NCBI GenBank assembly: GCA_903820505.1
Contig: CAIJHQ010000062.1
Location: 1 to 64,000, forward strand
Length of the DNA stretch: 64,000 nt
Direction: 5' to 3'
From: Candidatus Omnitrophota bacterium
GTDB taxonomy: Bacteria > Omnitrophota > Omnitrophia > Omnitrophales > Aquincolibacteriaceae
Shown here piece after piece: positions 8,884-16,546 of this stretch (the first letter of the stretch is position 1; every line of letters starts with the position of its first letter). The notes under the pieces were generated by a model that saw only the letters and a list, made by a program, of their open reading frames with translations, was not told where the DNA came from and searched no databases. Made by a program: the position numbers and the translations under genes.

Positions 8884-9861
8884 TTATGCCTCGACATCTG
8901 ATCTTGAAAAAAGCGTGCTGATCGACTCGTCATAATGGATCCGGCTGATAGCGTCCGCCAACAACGGCGCGATCGAAAGCTGGGTGATCTTCTTGCTCCG
9001 GTTCCCCGCCGTCAGCGGGATACTGTTCGTCACGATCAATTCCTTGATGACGGACTTCTGGATCCGCTCCACCGCCGGCCACGCCAGCACCGGGTGGACG
9101 ATCATCGCGTAGATCTCGCGCGCGCCGAACTCTTTCAGCGCCTTCGCGGCTTCCGTGATCGACCCGCCGGTCGAAATAAGGTCGTCCACGATCACGACGT
9201 TCTTGTCCTTCACCGAGCCGATGATGTGCATCACGTGGGTCGTCGAAGCGCTTTCCCGGCGTTTGTCCACGATCGCGAGGTCGCAATTGAACACTTTCGC
9301 GTAGCTGCGCGCCATCTTGATGCCGCCCACATCGGGCGAAACGACGATCAGGTCCTTGATCTTTTTCTTTTTAAAATAGCTCCCGAGCACGTTGATCGAA
9401 TAAAGATGGTCCACCGGGATATCAAAGAAACCCTGGATCTGACCCGCGTGCAGGTCCATGGTCAGCACGCGGCCCGCGCCGGCGCTGACGATGAGGTTCG
9501 CCACGAGTTTGGCCGTGATCGGGACCCGCGGCCGGTCCTTGCGGTCCTGCCGGGCATAACCGAAGAACGGCAGCACGGCGGTGATCCGTCTCGCCGAAGC
9601 GCGGCGCGCCGCGTCGATCAGGATCAAAAGCTCCATCAGGTTCTCATTCGGCGGCGTGCAAGTCGATTGAACGATGAAAACGTCTTTCCCGCGGATATTA
9701 TCGCGGATCTGGAGCTGGATCTCCCCTTCCGGGAACCGGCCGAGCAACACATTACCGAGCGGGATCCCGAGATGTTGGGCGATCTCTTTGGCCAGAGAAG
9801 GATGAGAACTTCCCGCCAGGAGGACCATGGAGCCGTTCTTCTTATGAATGATCTTCGACAT
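8884..9861 (-). CDS. prs: Ribose-phosphate pyrophosphokinase
   Basis: 325 residues. It makes PRPP from ribose 5-phosphate and ATP for nucleotide, histidine and NAD synthesis. Motifs are LLGRFPEGEIQLQI, FFGYARQDRKDRPR (catalytic flexible loop region), VVSPDVGGIKMARSYA, and the PRPP loop VIVDDLISTGGSIT. Its ATG overlaps the glmU stop by 1 nt (TAATG), so the two are translationally coupled. GlmU and Prs both feed sugar-nucleotide metabolism. Confidence 0.96.
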   Translation of the reverse strand: MSKIIHKKNGSMVLLAGSSHPSLAKEIAQHLGIPLGNVLLGRFPEGEIQLQIRDNIRGKDVFIVQSTCTPPNENLMELLILIDAARRASARRITAVLPFFGYARQDRKDRPRVPITAKLVANLIVSAGAGRVLTMDLHAGQIQGFFDIPVDHLYSINVLGSYFKKKKIKDLIVVSPDVGGIKMARSYAKVFNCDLAIVDKRRESASTTHVMHIIGSVKDKNVVIVDDLISTGGSITEAAKALKEFGAREIYAMIVHPVLAWPAVERIQKSVIKELIVTNSIPLTAGNRSKKITQLSIAPLLADAISRIHYDESISTLFSRSDVEA

Positions 9862-11120
9862 TAAGACACCTTCCTTTTTCTTTTTTGTATGAGTTTCGCC
9901 GGGACCCCGACGACCACGTAACCTTTTTTCATCCGGGTCTTCGGGATGACCACGGAGCCCGCTCCGGTCTTGACCCCGTCCGGAACATGAACGGGCGCCA
10001 CCAAAACGGTATTAGAACCGATAAAAACTTTTTTGCCGATCCGGGTCTGCCACTTCTTCTTTCCGTCAAAATTCGCCGTAATGGTCCCGGCGCCGATGTT
10101 GGTTCCGTCCCCGATCACCGCGTCGCCCAAATAGGCCAAGTGTTTCGCGAAGACCTGCTTCCCGGTCCGGGTCCGGTTCACTTCCACAAAACTGCCGATG
10201 ATGTTCTCTGCCCCGATCACGGTGCCTTTGCGTAATTTCGCAAAGGGGCCGATCTGGCACTTCGCGCCAATGGTCACGCCTGATTCGATGAAGCACCATG
10301 GGTTCACGACGGTGCCTTTTCCGATCTTCACGTCCGGCGCCACAAAAGTCTGTTCCGGCGCCACGAACGTTACGCCGCGATCCTGGTGCTTTTCGATCTC
10401 CCGCTGATTGATCTTTTGAGTCACGAGTGAAAGGTCTTTCTGGGAATTGATCCCTTGTCCTTCTTCCGCGCTCGCGAGCGGAAAAGCCTCCACGTAATAG
10501 CCGCAGCGGCGCAGGATCTCGATCGTGTCCGTCAGGTAGTATTCCCCCTTACGATTGTCCGAACCGACTTTTTCGAGCGCCTCGAACAGCCTTTTCTTAT
10601 CAAAAAGATAAATGCCCGTGTTCACTTCCCGGATCCGCCGCTCCTCCGGAGAGGCCTCCAGTTCTTCCCGGATCGCCGCGAATTTTCCGTCCTCCCGCAC
10701 GATCCGTCCGTATCCCGCCGGGTCCGTCTGAACGCAGGAGAGCACGCTGGCATGCGCCCGGGTTTCCCGGTGCGCTTCAAAAAAACGCTTGAGGGTCTCA
10801 AGTTTTACGAGCGGCATATCGCCCGGCCAAACAAGCACGGTCCCCTGGGCCTGCCCCAGCGCCGTGCCGGCCATCATCACCGCGTGACCGGTCCCTTTTT
10901 GGTCACGCTGCAGCACGGGCACCGCATCATGCTCCTTTAAGAAACGGCGAACCAGATCGGCCTGATATCCGATCACAACTCGCGGCTGTTTCACTCCCGC
11001 TTCCGCGAGCGTTTCCAGAACATACCCCAGGACCGGCTTCCCCAAAACCTCGTGCAGAACTTTCGGAAGCTCGGAACACATCCGCGTCCCTTTTCCCGCC
11101 GCAAGAACGACCGCGTCCAT
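9861..11120 (-). CDS. glmU: Bifunctional GlmU: GlcNAc-1-P uridyltransferase / GlcN-1-P acetyltransferase
   Basis: 419 residues, somewhat short for the family (about 450). The N-terminal nucleotidyltransferase (1-225) has LAAGKGTRMCSELPKVLHEV, QKGTGHAV and WPGDMPL. The C-terminal left-handed beta-helix (about 240-405) keeps the acetyltransferase site: KHLAYLGDAVIGDGTNIGAG with the catalytic His and the Tyr, and NFDGKKK. It makes UDP-GlcNAc for peptidoglycan and lipid A. The start ATG has AAGGAT upstream, and that leader is part of a direct repeat (11123-11168 and 11208-11253). Both activities look intact despite the shorter chain. Confidence 0.94.
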   Translation of the reverse strand: MDAVVLAAGKGTRMCSELPKVLHEVLGKPVLGYVLETLAEAGVKQPRVVIGYQADLVRRFLKEHDAVPVLQRDQKGTGHAVMMAGTALGQAQGTVLVWPGDMPLVKLETLKRFFEAHRETRAHASVLSCVQTDPAGYGRIVREDGKFAAIREELEASPEERRIREVNTGIYLFDKKRLFEALEKVGSDNRKGEYYLTDTIEILRRCGYYVEAFPLASAEEGQGINSQKDLSLVTQKINQREIEKHQDRGVTFVAPEQTFVAPDVKIGKGTVVNPWCFIESGVTIGAKCQIGPFAKLRKGTVIGAENIIGSFVEVNRTRTGKQVFAKHLAYLGDAVIGDGTNIGAGTITANFDGKKKWQTRIGKKVFIGSNTVLVAPVHVPDGVKTGAGSVVIPKTRMKKGYVVVGVPAKLIQKRKRKVS

Positions 11121-11122
11121 AT

Positions 11123-11253
11123 CTATCCTTGTCTTTAATTTTATTTCTTAAATGGTTGAAAAGGATTGCCCCAATTTCAGACCCTCTGAAATTGATCGGT
11201 ATTGGGACTATCCTTGTCTTTAACTATATTTCTTTAATGGCTAATAGGGATCG
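11123..11253. repeat. 46-bp imperfect direct repeat around the glmU leader
   Basis: Copies at 11123-11168 and 11208-11253 match at 38 of 46 positions by my count; the first 16 bases are identical. The copy next to glmU carries its Shine-Dalgarno. The other copy starts 3 bp past the end of the upstream ABC permease gene. An inverted repeat sits between them (11172-11194). No gene lies in this 136-bp gap. Confidence 0.75.
11172..11194. repeat. Perfect 10-bp hairpin between the two leader copies
   Basis: CAATTTCAGA and TCTGAAATTG pair perfectly around CCC. There is no T-tract on either strand, so it is not a standard intrinsic terminator. It lies at the junction between the permease genes and glmU. 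Confidence 0.7.
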
Positions 11254-11256
11254 AGA

Positions 11257-12216
11257 CTACCCCTTGATCCCGGTCAGTTTGATCCCTTCAACAAAGAATC
11301 TCTGATTGAAAAGGAAAACGATCAGGATCGGCAATATCATCATCATGGAAGCCGCCATCAGCAACGTCCAATCCGTTCCGTGAATGCCCTGAAAATAGGC
11401 CAAGCCGACCGGCAGCGTGTATTTTGTATGAGTGTTCACCACGATTAGGGGCCACATCAGGTTCATCCAGGATCCCATGAACGTAAAGGTCGTCAATGTC
11501 GCCAGCGCCGGCTTTGAGAGCGGCAGGATGATGTGCCAGAAGATCCTCCGGTAGGAACAACCATCGATCTTGGCGGCGTCCTCGAGGTCCTTGGGCAGCG
11601 TCAAAAAGAATTGCCGCAGCATGAACGTCCCGTAAGCCGAAAAAATGCCCGGCAGGATCAAGGCTTTGTAGCTGTCGATCCAGCCTAAATAGCGAAGCAA
11701 AATAAAAACAGGGATCATGGTCACGGCGCCCGGAATCATCATGGTCGCGAGATAGCCGAAAAAAAGCCTGTCGCGGCCTGGAAAATCGAGCCGCGCGAAC
11801 GCGTACGCGGCCATGGCGCTCGTCGCCACCTGGCCCGCCGTGATGCAAATGCTCACGAGAATGGAATTCAGATAGAACCGCGCGAAAGGCACGACCTCCC
11901 ATACCTTTAAGTAATTCTGCCAAACGAACGTTGAGGGAAGCCACTCCTGCCACCAGACCTTCGCGTCCGCAAAAACCTGGCCGGCCTCCTTGAAGGACGT
12001 CGAGATCATCCAGAGGAACGGGGCCACCATCGTGACCGCGCCCAACAATAAAAGGGCAAAGAGCCCCGCTCGCTGGAACTTCCGCTTCAAACGGGAGCGT
12101 TTTTTCAATTCGATCACCACGACCGGTTTTTTCTTTTTCAGAAAAAGGGCGGCAGGGATCGTCGGCTTGGAATGCTTCATCTCCTCCCGCATTAAAGAGT
12201 CTATGTAACGCGACAT
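11257..12216 (-). CDS. Sugar ABC transporter permease, MalG-like (CUT1)
   Basis: 319 residues. A hydrophilic basic N-terminus (1-48) precedes six predicted membrane segments. The cytoplasmic EAA-type loop reads DAAKIDGCSYRRIF followed by ILPLSKPAL, which contacts the ATPase. It ends VEGIKLTGIKG, typical of CUT1 MalG/UgpE-type permeases. It lies 10 bp downstream of its MalF-like partner; AGGATAGGAA precedes the ATG. No substrate-binding protein or ATPase gene is adjacent, so the substrate cannot be named and a shared MsmX/MalK-type ATPase elsewhere is likely. The extended N-terminus is unusual. Confidence 0.88.
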   Translation of the reverse strand: MSRYIDSLMREEMKHSKPTIPAALFLKKKKPVVVIELKKRSRLKRKFQRAGLFALLLLGAVTMVAPFLWMISTSFKEAGQVFADAKVWWQEWLPSTFVWQNYLKVWEVVPFARFYLNSILVSICITAGQVATSAMAAYAFARLDFPGRDRLFFGYLATMMIPGAVTMIPVFILLRYLGWIDSYKALILPGIFSAYGTFMLRQFFLTLPKDLEDAAKIDGCSYRRIFWHIILPLSKPALATLTTFTFMGSWMNLMWPLIVVNTHTKYTLPVGLAYFQGIHGTDWTLLMAASMMMILPILIVFLFNQRFFVEGIKLTGIKG

Positions 12217-12226
12217 TTCCTATCCT

Positions 12227-13141
12227 TTACGTGTAGTGGACGTTCCGTCCGTAAAAACGCCAATTCAGGACCGTAAAGACAAAGATGATCGAGAACAGCA
12301 CCCACGAAATGGCCGCGGCATATCCCATGCGGTACCATTCGAAGGCATTCTTGAAAATATAATAAATAATGGTCGTGGTAGACCCGTTCGGCCCGCCGCC
12401 CGTCATAATATAGGCCTGATCGAACCCCGCCTGGAATCCCCCGATCAGGCTCATGATCGCGATGAAGAACGTCGTGGGAGAGATCTGCGGCCACGTGACC
12501 GCCCAGAATTTCTGGAAATTGTTCGCGCCGTCCACTTCGGCAGCGTCATAAAGGTCCCGCGGCACGCCCTGCAACGCCGCCAGATACAGGATCATATTGC
12601 TGCCGCCGACGGTCTGCCACACGTTCATGATGATCAAAGCCGGTTTCGCCCAGTTCTCATCCGTCAACCAGTTCGGCCCGGCGAGTTTCAGCCCGAGAAG
12701 GTCCCCGAATTGGCTGATCATGGTGTTTAAAAAACCGAAATTCGAATTATAGATCAGACGCCAGAGCATGAAGATCGCCACGCCCGAGCAGATCGTCGGA
12801 AGAAAATAGATCGCCCTGAAAACCACCGTGCCCTTGAGCCCGCGGTTCAACGCGATGGCGAGCAAAAGCGAACCGGCCATGCTCAGAGGGATCGCCAACA
12901 TCAAATAGACCGTGTTCCAGCAATAGGAAAAGAAAAAAGGATCTTTCGCGAGCTCGACAAAATTCGCCGCGCCCACGAACTGCGGATCGCCGGACAAAAG
13001 GTCCCACTGCACAAAACTGAGGCCCAAAGACGCCAGAACGGGAATGGAAGTGAAGATCAGAAATCCGAGCATGTTCGGCATCAGAAAAGCGTACGCCGCC
13101 AGGATCTCTTTTGTTTTGTCTTTCATGTATCCATTTGCCAT
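12227..13141 (-). CDS. Sugar ABC transporter permease, MalF/UgpA-like (CUT1)
   Basis: 304 residues with six membrane segments (first at about 20-40). The EAA loop is DAAEVDGANNFQKFW followed by VTWPQISP. The C-terminal GGPNGSTTTIIYYIF is characteristic of CUT1 permeases. It forms the heterodimeric channel with the next gene. AGGCGG precedes the ATG. Upstream (13142-13222) lies the 3' side of tRNA-Gln. The pair interrupts what is elsewhere a contiguous spoVG-glmU-prs-ctc-pth block, so it may have been inserted here. Substrate unknown. Confidence 0.9.
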   Translation of the reverse strand: MANGYMKDKTKEILAAYAFLMPNMLGFLIFTSIPVLASLGLSFVQWDLLSGDPQFVGAANFVELAKDPFFFSYCWNTVYLMLAIPLSMAGSLLLAIALNRGLKGTVVFRAIYFLPTICSGVAIFMLWRLIYNSNFGFLNTMISQFGDLLGLKLAGPNWLTDENWAKPALIIMNVWQTVGGSNMILYLAALQGVPRDLYDAAEVDGANNFQKFWAVTWPQISPTTFFIAIMSLIGGFQAGFDQAYIMTGGGPNGSTTTIIYYIFKNAFEWYRMGYAAAISWVLFSIIFVFTVLNWRFYGRNVHYT

Positions 13142-13222
13142 AAATACCGCCTGTTATTCTGACCGATCATCGGCACTTCAACTTGCCCGACCCTCTCCAG
13201 AACCCAACACCAATCCGAAGGA

Positions 13223-13293
13223 CTGCCCGGCCTGGACTCGAACCAGGAATCTTGCCTCCAAAGGGCAGTGTGATACCATTTCACCACCGGGCA
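13223..13293 (-). tRNA. tRNA-Gln (UUG)
   Basis: Cloverleaf read by hand. The acceptor stem TGCCCGG/CCGGGCA has the weak U1-A72 pair and G73 discriminator expected of glutamine tRNA. D stem GTGA/TCAC; anticodon loop CTTTGGA with anticodon TTG; T arm CCTGG-TTCGAGT-CCAGG. The outermost anticodon-stem pair is a C-A mismatch. CCA is not encoded. It lies 28 bp downstream of spoVG and may share its transcript. The genome also carries gatCAB, so this tRNA may be charged by the Glu-tRNA-Gln amidation route. Confidence 0.93.
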
Positions 13294-13321
13294 ATGAAAT
13301 GCTTCGTCCGATCACGCGACG

Positions 13322-13630
13322 CTAGCGCTCATAGGGATCGTCGTCCCCGAGAGCTTCCGTGTGCGGTCCGTGCTCTATGTGCAACTCGTACGCCTTCAGG
13401 ACTTCTTTTTCGATGTAGTCACGGAACTCGACCGTTATAGGGTGCGCGATATCCCGGTGTTCGTCGTCCTTGATCTTGCGGGAAGGCATCACGACAAAAG
13501 GCCCCTTCGATCCCTCGATCACCTTCAGCCCCCGCACCACAAAACAATCGTCAAACGTGATATTGACGAAGGCGCGCAGTTTATTATCCTTGTTCTCCAT
13601 CGGAAAAACGCGGACCTCTGTGATCTTCAC
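13322..13630 (-). CDS. spoVG: Septation/RNA-binding regulator SpoVG
   Basis: 102 residues, full length. It opens MKITEVRVFPMENKDNKLRA and carries FVVMPSRKIKDDEHRDIAHP, the SpoVG signature. SpoVG is a small site-specific DNA/RNA-binding regulator known from Firmicutes and spirochaetes; its targets here are unknown. The start is GTG at 13630 with GGAGG six bases upstream. Its position between ispE and tRNA-Gln/glmU matches the Firmicute gene order. The C-terminus ends in an acidic EALGDDDPYER. Confidence 0.95.
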   Translation of the reverse strand: MKITEVRVFPMENKDNKLRAFVNITFDDCFVVRGLKVIEGSKGPFVVMPSRKIKDDEHRDIAHPITVEFRDYIEKEVLKAYELHIEHGPHTEALGDDDPYER

Positions 13631-13660
13631 CTCGGGCCTCCGATCTCTCCTGCAACAAAC

Positions 13661-14536
13661 TTAAACAGAGTGACAAATCACCTTGCGAAAAGGAATGGGA
13701 TTTTGCTTCAACTTCCTCGCCAAATCGTTGACTTCCCGCCGGCTAGAACAAACCGCAAAAACCGTCGGCCCGCTCCCTGTCATGCGCACGAGGGGCGCTC
13801 CAAGATCCTTCAGAACAGCAATGGCCCGGGGGATCGCCGGCTTTAGACCAAACGCGGAGGATTCCAAATCATTGCGTATAAGCGCTGCAGCTTCCCGCAT
13901 CTTCTTTTTTTCAAGAAGAAAGCGCAGAATTCTAACAATCCTCCCCTCTTTTGTCAAGGAAAGGGGCTTCCCGCGCCAGCGGAGTTCCCGGTAGACCTTT
14001 TTCGTATTAAGTCCTTGATCCGAAACAAGTAACAAGAACCAAAGACGCCCGCGGCACGGGAGTTTCTTCATCTTTTCCCCGATCCCGCTTGCCGTAACTT
14101 GGGGAAGCTCCGAAAGGAAGAAAGGAACGTCCGCGCCCAGTTTTTTCCCTATCGCCAAAAGTTTCTGCCGGGAGATCCGGAGGCCAAAGAGCTTTTTCAT
14201 GCCGAGGAGGAAGAAGGCAGCGTTGCTCGACCCTCCCCCGAGTCCCCCGCCAAGCGGAATGCGCTTTGTCAAATGCACGGAGACCCCGCCGATCCCCGGA
14301 AATTCCTTTTGCAACGCCCGGAAGGCTTTTGTAATGAGGTTCCCTTCCCCCGTTTCCAGTCCCTTGAGATCGGTCGTGAGGCGAAAAGCCCTCGAAGTTT
14401 TGCGGATGCGGATCGTGTCCGCGAGCGAGATCCGGTGAAAGATCGTCAGAAGATCGTGATACCCGTCGGACCGTTTACCCAGAATGCGCAGGTGGAGGTT
14501 GAGTTTTGCGGGGCTTCGAAGGGTCAGGGTTTTCAT
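13661..14536 (-). CDS. ispE: 4-diphosphocytidyl-2-C-methyl-D-erythritol kinase
   Basis: 291 residues, GHMP kinase fold. SPAKLNLHLRILGKRSDGYH holds the substrate-binding start, and PLGGGLGGGSSNAA is the ATP loop. GSGPTVFAVCSS near the C-terminus is the third GHMP motif. It acts in the MEP isoprenoid pathway. I choose the ATG at 14536 because the conserved domain begins immediately after it; an ATG nine codons upstream (14563) is also open and neither has a strong ribosome-binding site. It lies upstream of spoVG with a 30-bp gap. Confidence 0.93.
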   Translation of the reverse strand: MKTLTLRSPAKLNLHLRILGKRSDGYHDLLTIFHRISLADTIRIRKTSRAFRLTTDLKGLETGEGNLITKAFRALQKEFPGIGGVSVHLTKRIPLGGGLGGGSSNAAFFLLGMKKLFGLRISRQKLLAIGKKLGADVPFFLSELPQVTASGIGEKMKKLPCRGRLWFLLLVSDQGLNTKKVYRELRWRGKPLSLTKEGRIVRILRFLLEKKKMREAAALIRNDLESSAFGLKPAIPRAIAVLKDLGAPLVRMTGSGPTVFAVCSSRREVNDLARKLKQNPIPFRKVICHSV

Positions 14537-14718
14537 ATTCGCGTGATGGCACCTGCCCCTCATCTAGAGGGGAAACAAATGTAAGTGCTGTACTAAACTT
14601 CCTGTGGATCTTACCGGCCATTCCGCAATCGGTCTCGTGAAATATCCCACTAAAAACGAGCGCGATCTCAACCGACCCTTTTCTCTGCTCAAAAAGGCCG
14701 GAACAGGGCGATCAACGC

Positions 14719-14769
14719 GCGGCGTTCAATGTCCAACACAACCGTTCGTTGCTGGACGTTGAACGCCGC
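14719..14769. repeat. Long inverted repeat (17-bp stem plus inner 4-bp stem)
   Basis: 14719-14735 pairs with 14753-14769 (16 Watson-Crick pairs and one T-G). Inside the loop, CAAC at 14739-14742 pairs with GTTG at 14748-14751. A perfect 12-bp palindrome CGAAAGCTTTCG abuts it at 14771-14782. It lies downstream of the small basic protein gene and upstream of ispE, with no T-run. It could be a dispersed palindromic repeat or a processing hairpin. The rest of 14537-14799 shows no gene. Confidence 0.75.
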
Positions 14770-14799
14770 ACGAAAGCTTTCGCCTTGGAGCGAAAACGA

Positions 14800-14898
14800 T
14801 TAAGACCAGTCTTTTTTCTTGTGGCGGTGCTTGCGCAACTTCTTTTTGCGCTTATGCTTGTTCATCTTCTTCTTGCGCTGTTTACGAGCCCAAGGCAT
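14800..14898 (-). CDS. 32-residue Lys/Arg-rich AURKAIP1/COX24-domain-like ribosomal microprotein
   Basis: The ATG at 14898 is preceded by GGAGG five bases upstream; the stop is TAA at 14802-14800. The peptide begins MPWARKQRKKKMNKHKRKKK and ends KKKDWS. The RKKKMNKHK core resembles the AURKAIP1/COX24 motif of tiny basic ribosome-associated proteins (bS22-like in actinobacteria, mS38 in mitochondria). It lies about 50 bp downstream of hisG. Family assignment is by motif only and the sequence is short; the strong ribosome-binding site and clean boundaries support a real gene. Confidence 0.75.
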   Translation of the reverse strand: MPWARKQRKKKMNKHKRKKKLRKHRHKKKDWS

Positions 14899-14948
14899 TG
14901 TTTCCTCCGGAAGTGGATTTCATTTACAGCTTACGGCTTGTCGCTCTG

Positions 14949-15821
14949 TTACGGAATTACCTTATTAAGGGGATATTCGATGATCCCATGCGCCCCGGCC
15001 TTCTTGAGCGCTGGAATAAGTTCGCGAACGACCGACTCATCGATGATCGTTTCCACGTCGAGCCAGTTCTTGTCCGTCAGATTGGCGATCGTCGGTTTTT
15101 TCATGGCCGGCAGCAACGCAAGGACCCTGGAGAGGTTCTTTTTCTCCACGTTCATCTTCAGCCCGACCTTTTCCTGGGCCCGCATGGCGCCTTCAAGGAG
15201 CAGGATCAGATTGTCCATCTTGCGTTTTTTCCACGGGTCCTGGACGCTTTTTTTGTTCGCGATGAATTTCGGGACCGAAACGATCACCGTGTCGATGATC
15301 TTTAGTTTGTTCGCGCGAAGACTGGAACCGGTCTCGGTGGCTTCTACGATAGCGTCCGCGAGCCGCGGAGGCTTCGCCTCGGTCGCGCCCCAGGAAAATT
15401 CCACCTCCGCGTCCACCTTGTTCTTTTTGAGATAGCGTTTGGTAACGCTCACGAGTTCGGTGACCACTTTCTTCCCCTTCAAATCTTTGACGCTCTTGAA
15501 AGGCGAGGTCTCGTGAACGGCCAGCACCCAGCGGACGGGATTGGAAGTGCGCTTGGAATATTGAAGCTCGGAGAGTTCGACGACATCGGACTCGTTCTCG
15601 ACGACCCAGTCATGTCCCGTGAGACCGCAGTCCACGATGCCGTCCTCGACGTACCGGGACATTTCCTGCGGACGGAACAACACGACTTCGATCTCCGGAT
15701 CATCGATGGAAGGAATGTAGGACCTGGAGCTGACGTTGATCCGGAAGCCGGCCCGTTTAAAAAGATTATAGGTCGCTTCTTCGAGACTGCCCTTCGGTAA
15801 TGCTATTTTGAGTTTGTTCAC
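14949..15821 (-). CDS. hisG: ATP phosphoribosyltransferase, long form
   Basis: 290 residues: the HisG_L type with a C-terminal ACT-like regulatory domain (about 215-290), so no HisZ is needed. LKIALPKGSLEEAT opens the catalytic domain, DCGLTGHDWV is in the middle, and LRANKLKIIDTV follows. The PRPP-binding stretch GSSLRA is near residue 165. It condenses ATP and PRPP, the first step of histidine synthesis, usually inhibited by histidine. The start is GTG at 15821 with GGAG upstream; no ATG is placed well. It is alone here; no other his gene lies in the window. Confidence 0.93.
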   Translation of the reverse strand: MNKLKIALPKGSLEEATYNLFKRAGFRINVSSRSYIPSIDDPEIEVVLFRPQEMSRYVEDGIVDCGLTGHDWVVENESDVVELSELQYSKRTSNPVRWVLAVHETSPFKSVKDLKGKKVVTELVSVTKRYLKKNKVDAEVEFSWGATEAKPPRLADAIVEATETGSSLRANKLKIIDTVIVSVPKFIANKKSVQDPWKKRKMDNLILLLEGAMRAQEKVGLKMNVEKKNLSRVLALLPAMKKPTIANLTDKNWLDVETIIDESVVRELIPALKKAGAHGIIEYPLNKVIP

Positions 15822-15994
15822 GCGGCAAATTCTCCGGTTCTTTCTATATCTTTGATGTTTGGTGAATTTCATCCCTACCCCGGAAGATCCCGAAAAACAG
15901 AACCTCTTGCGGGGCAAACAGGAGGCGGATTCTAACTTTTTGCCTTCTTAGTGTCAATGTTAGCGACAATCCTGTTGAAAAACGACAAAAGTCT

Positions 15995-16495
15995 TTACAG
16001 CCCTCCCCCGGAATGGCCGCCGGAATGTTTTTTGGGAAGAACGGACTTTTCGACCTTGGAAAAAACAATAAGTACGACCAGCACCAGGACTGTCGTGAAA
16101 ATGGCCTGTTTGTAAAGACCCAACCCGCACGCGAGCCCGATCGCGCAAGCGGACCAGATCCCCGCCGCGGTGGTAAGCCCCCGGATGCCGCCTTCCTGGG
16201 AACGGATGATCGCGCCGGCGCCTAAAAATCCGATGCCGGTGACGGCTTGTGCCGCGATGCGTCCGGGATCCACGCTGGCGACACCGTTGAAAAGCATGAA
16301 CACATCCAGGGAAACGATCATCATCAGCGCGGAGCCAAGACAAACAAGCGCGTAGGTCTTGAAACCGGCCTCTTTCCCGTGAACCTCGCGCTCAAGACCG
16401 ATCACGGCCCCGAGAAGCGTCGCCACAAGAAGCCGGATCCCGATATCAATATCCACCGACGTCAGCGTTAACTGGTTCATGATCATATGGCCCAT
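15995..16495 (-). CDS. MgtC/SapB family membrane protein
   Basis: 166 residues, membrane. RLLVATLLGAVIGLEREVHG carries the family's acidic/basic signature. GIGFLGAGAIIR and GLTTAAGIWSACAIGLACG follow, the MgtC core with its conserved Arg and Gly residues. Four or five membrane segments, then a His/Gly/Lys tail (HSGGHSGGGL). MgtC proteins inhibit F-type ATP synthase and aid growth in low magnesium; SapB members are less defined. GGAG sits 8 bp before the ATG. No C-terminal ACT-like domain, so it is the short form. Confidence 0.9.
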   Translation of the reverse strand: MGHMIMNQLTLTSVDIDIGIRLLVATLLGAVIGLEREVHGKEAGFKTYALVCLGSALMMIVSLDVFMLFNGVASVDPGRIAAQAVTGIGFLGAGAIIRSQEGGIRGLTTAAGIWSACAIGLACGLGLYKQAIFTTVLVLVVLIVFSKVEKSVLPKKHSGGHSGGGL

Positions 16496-16546
16496 TTATT
16501 TTTCTCCTGTGAGTTCTCTGCCCAAGGCCCTATTCTGCCCGCCTTT

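Noticed and set aside
13142-13293. tRNA-Gln as an integration site flanking a mobile island
   Set aside because: No integrase gene and no second copy of the tRNA 3' end was seen in 11121-11260 or elsewhere in the window.
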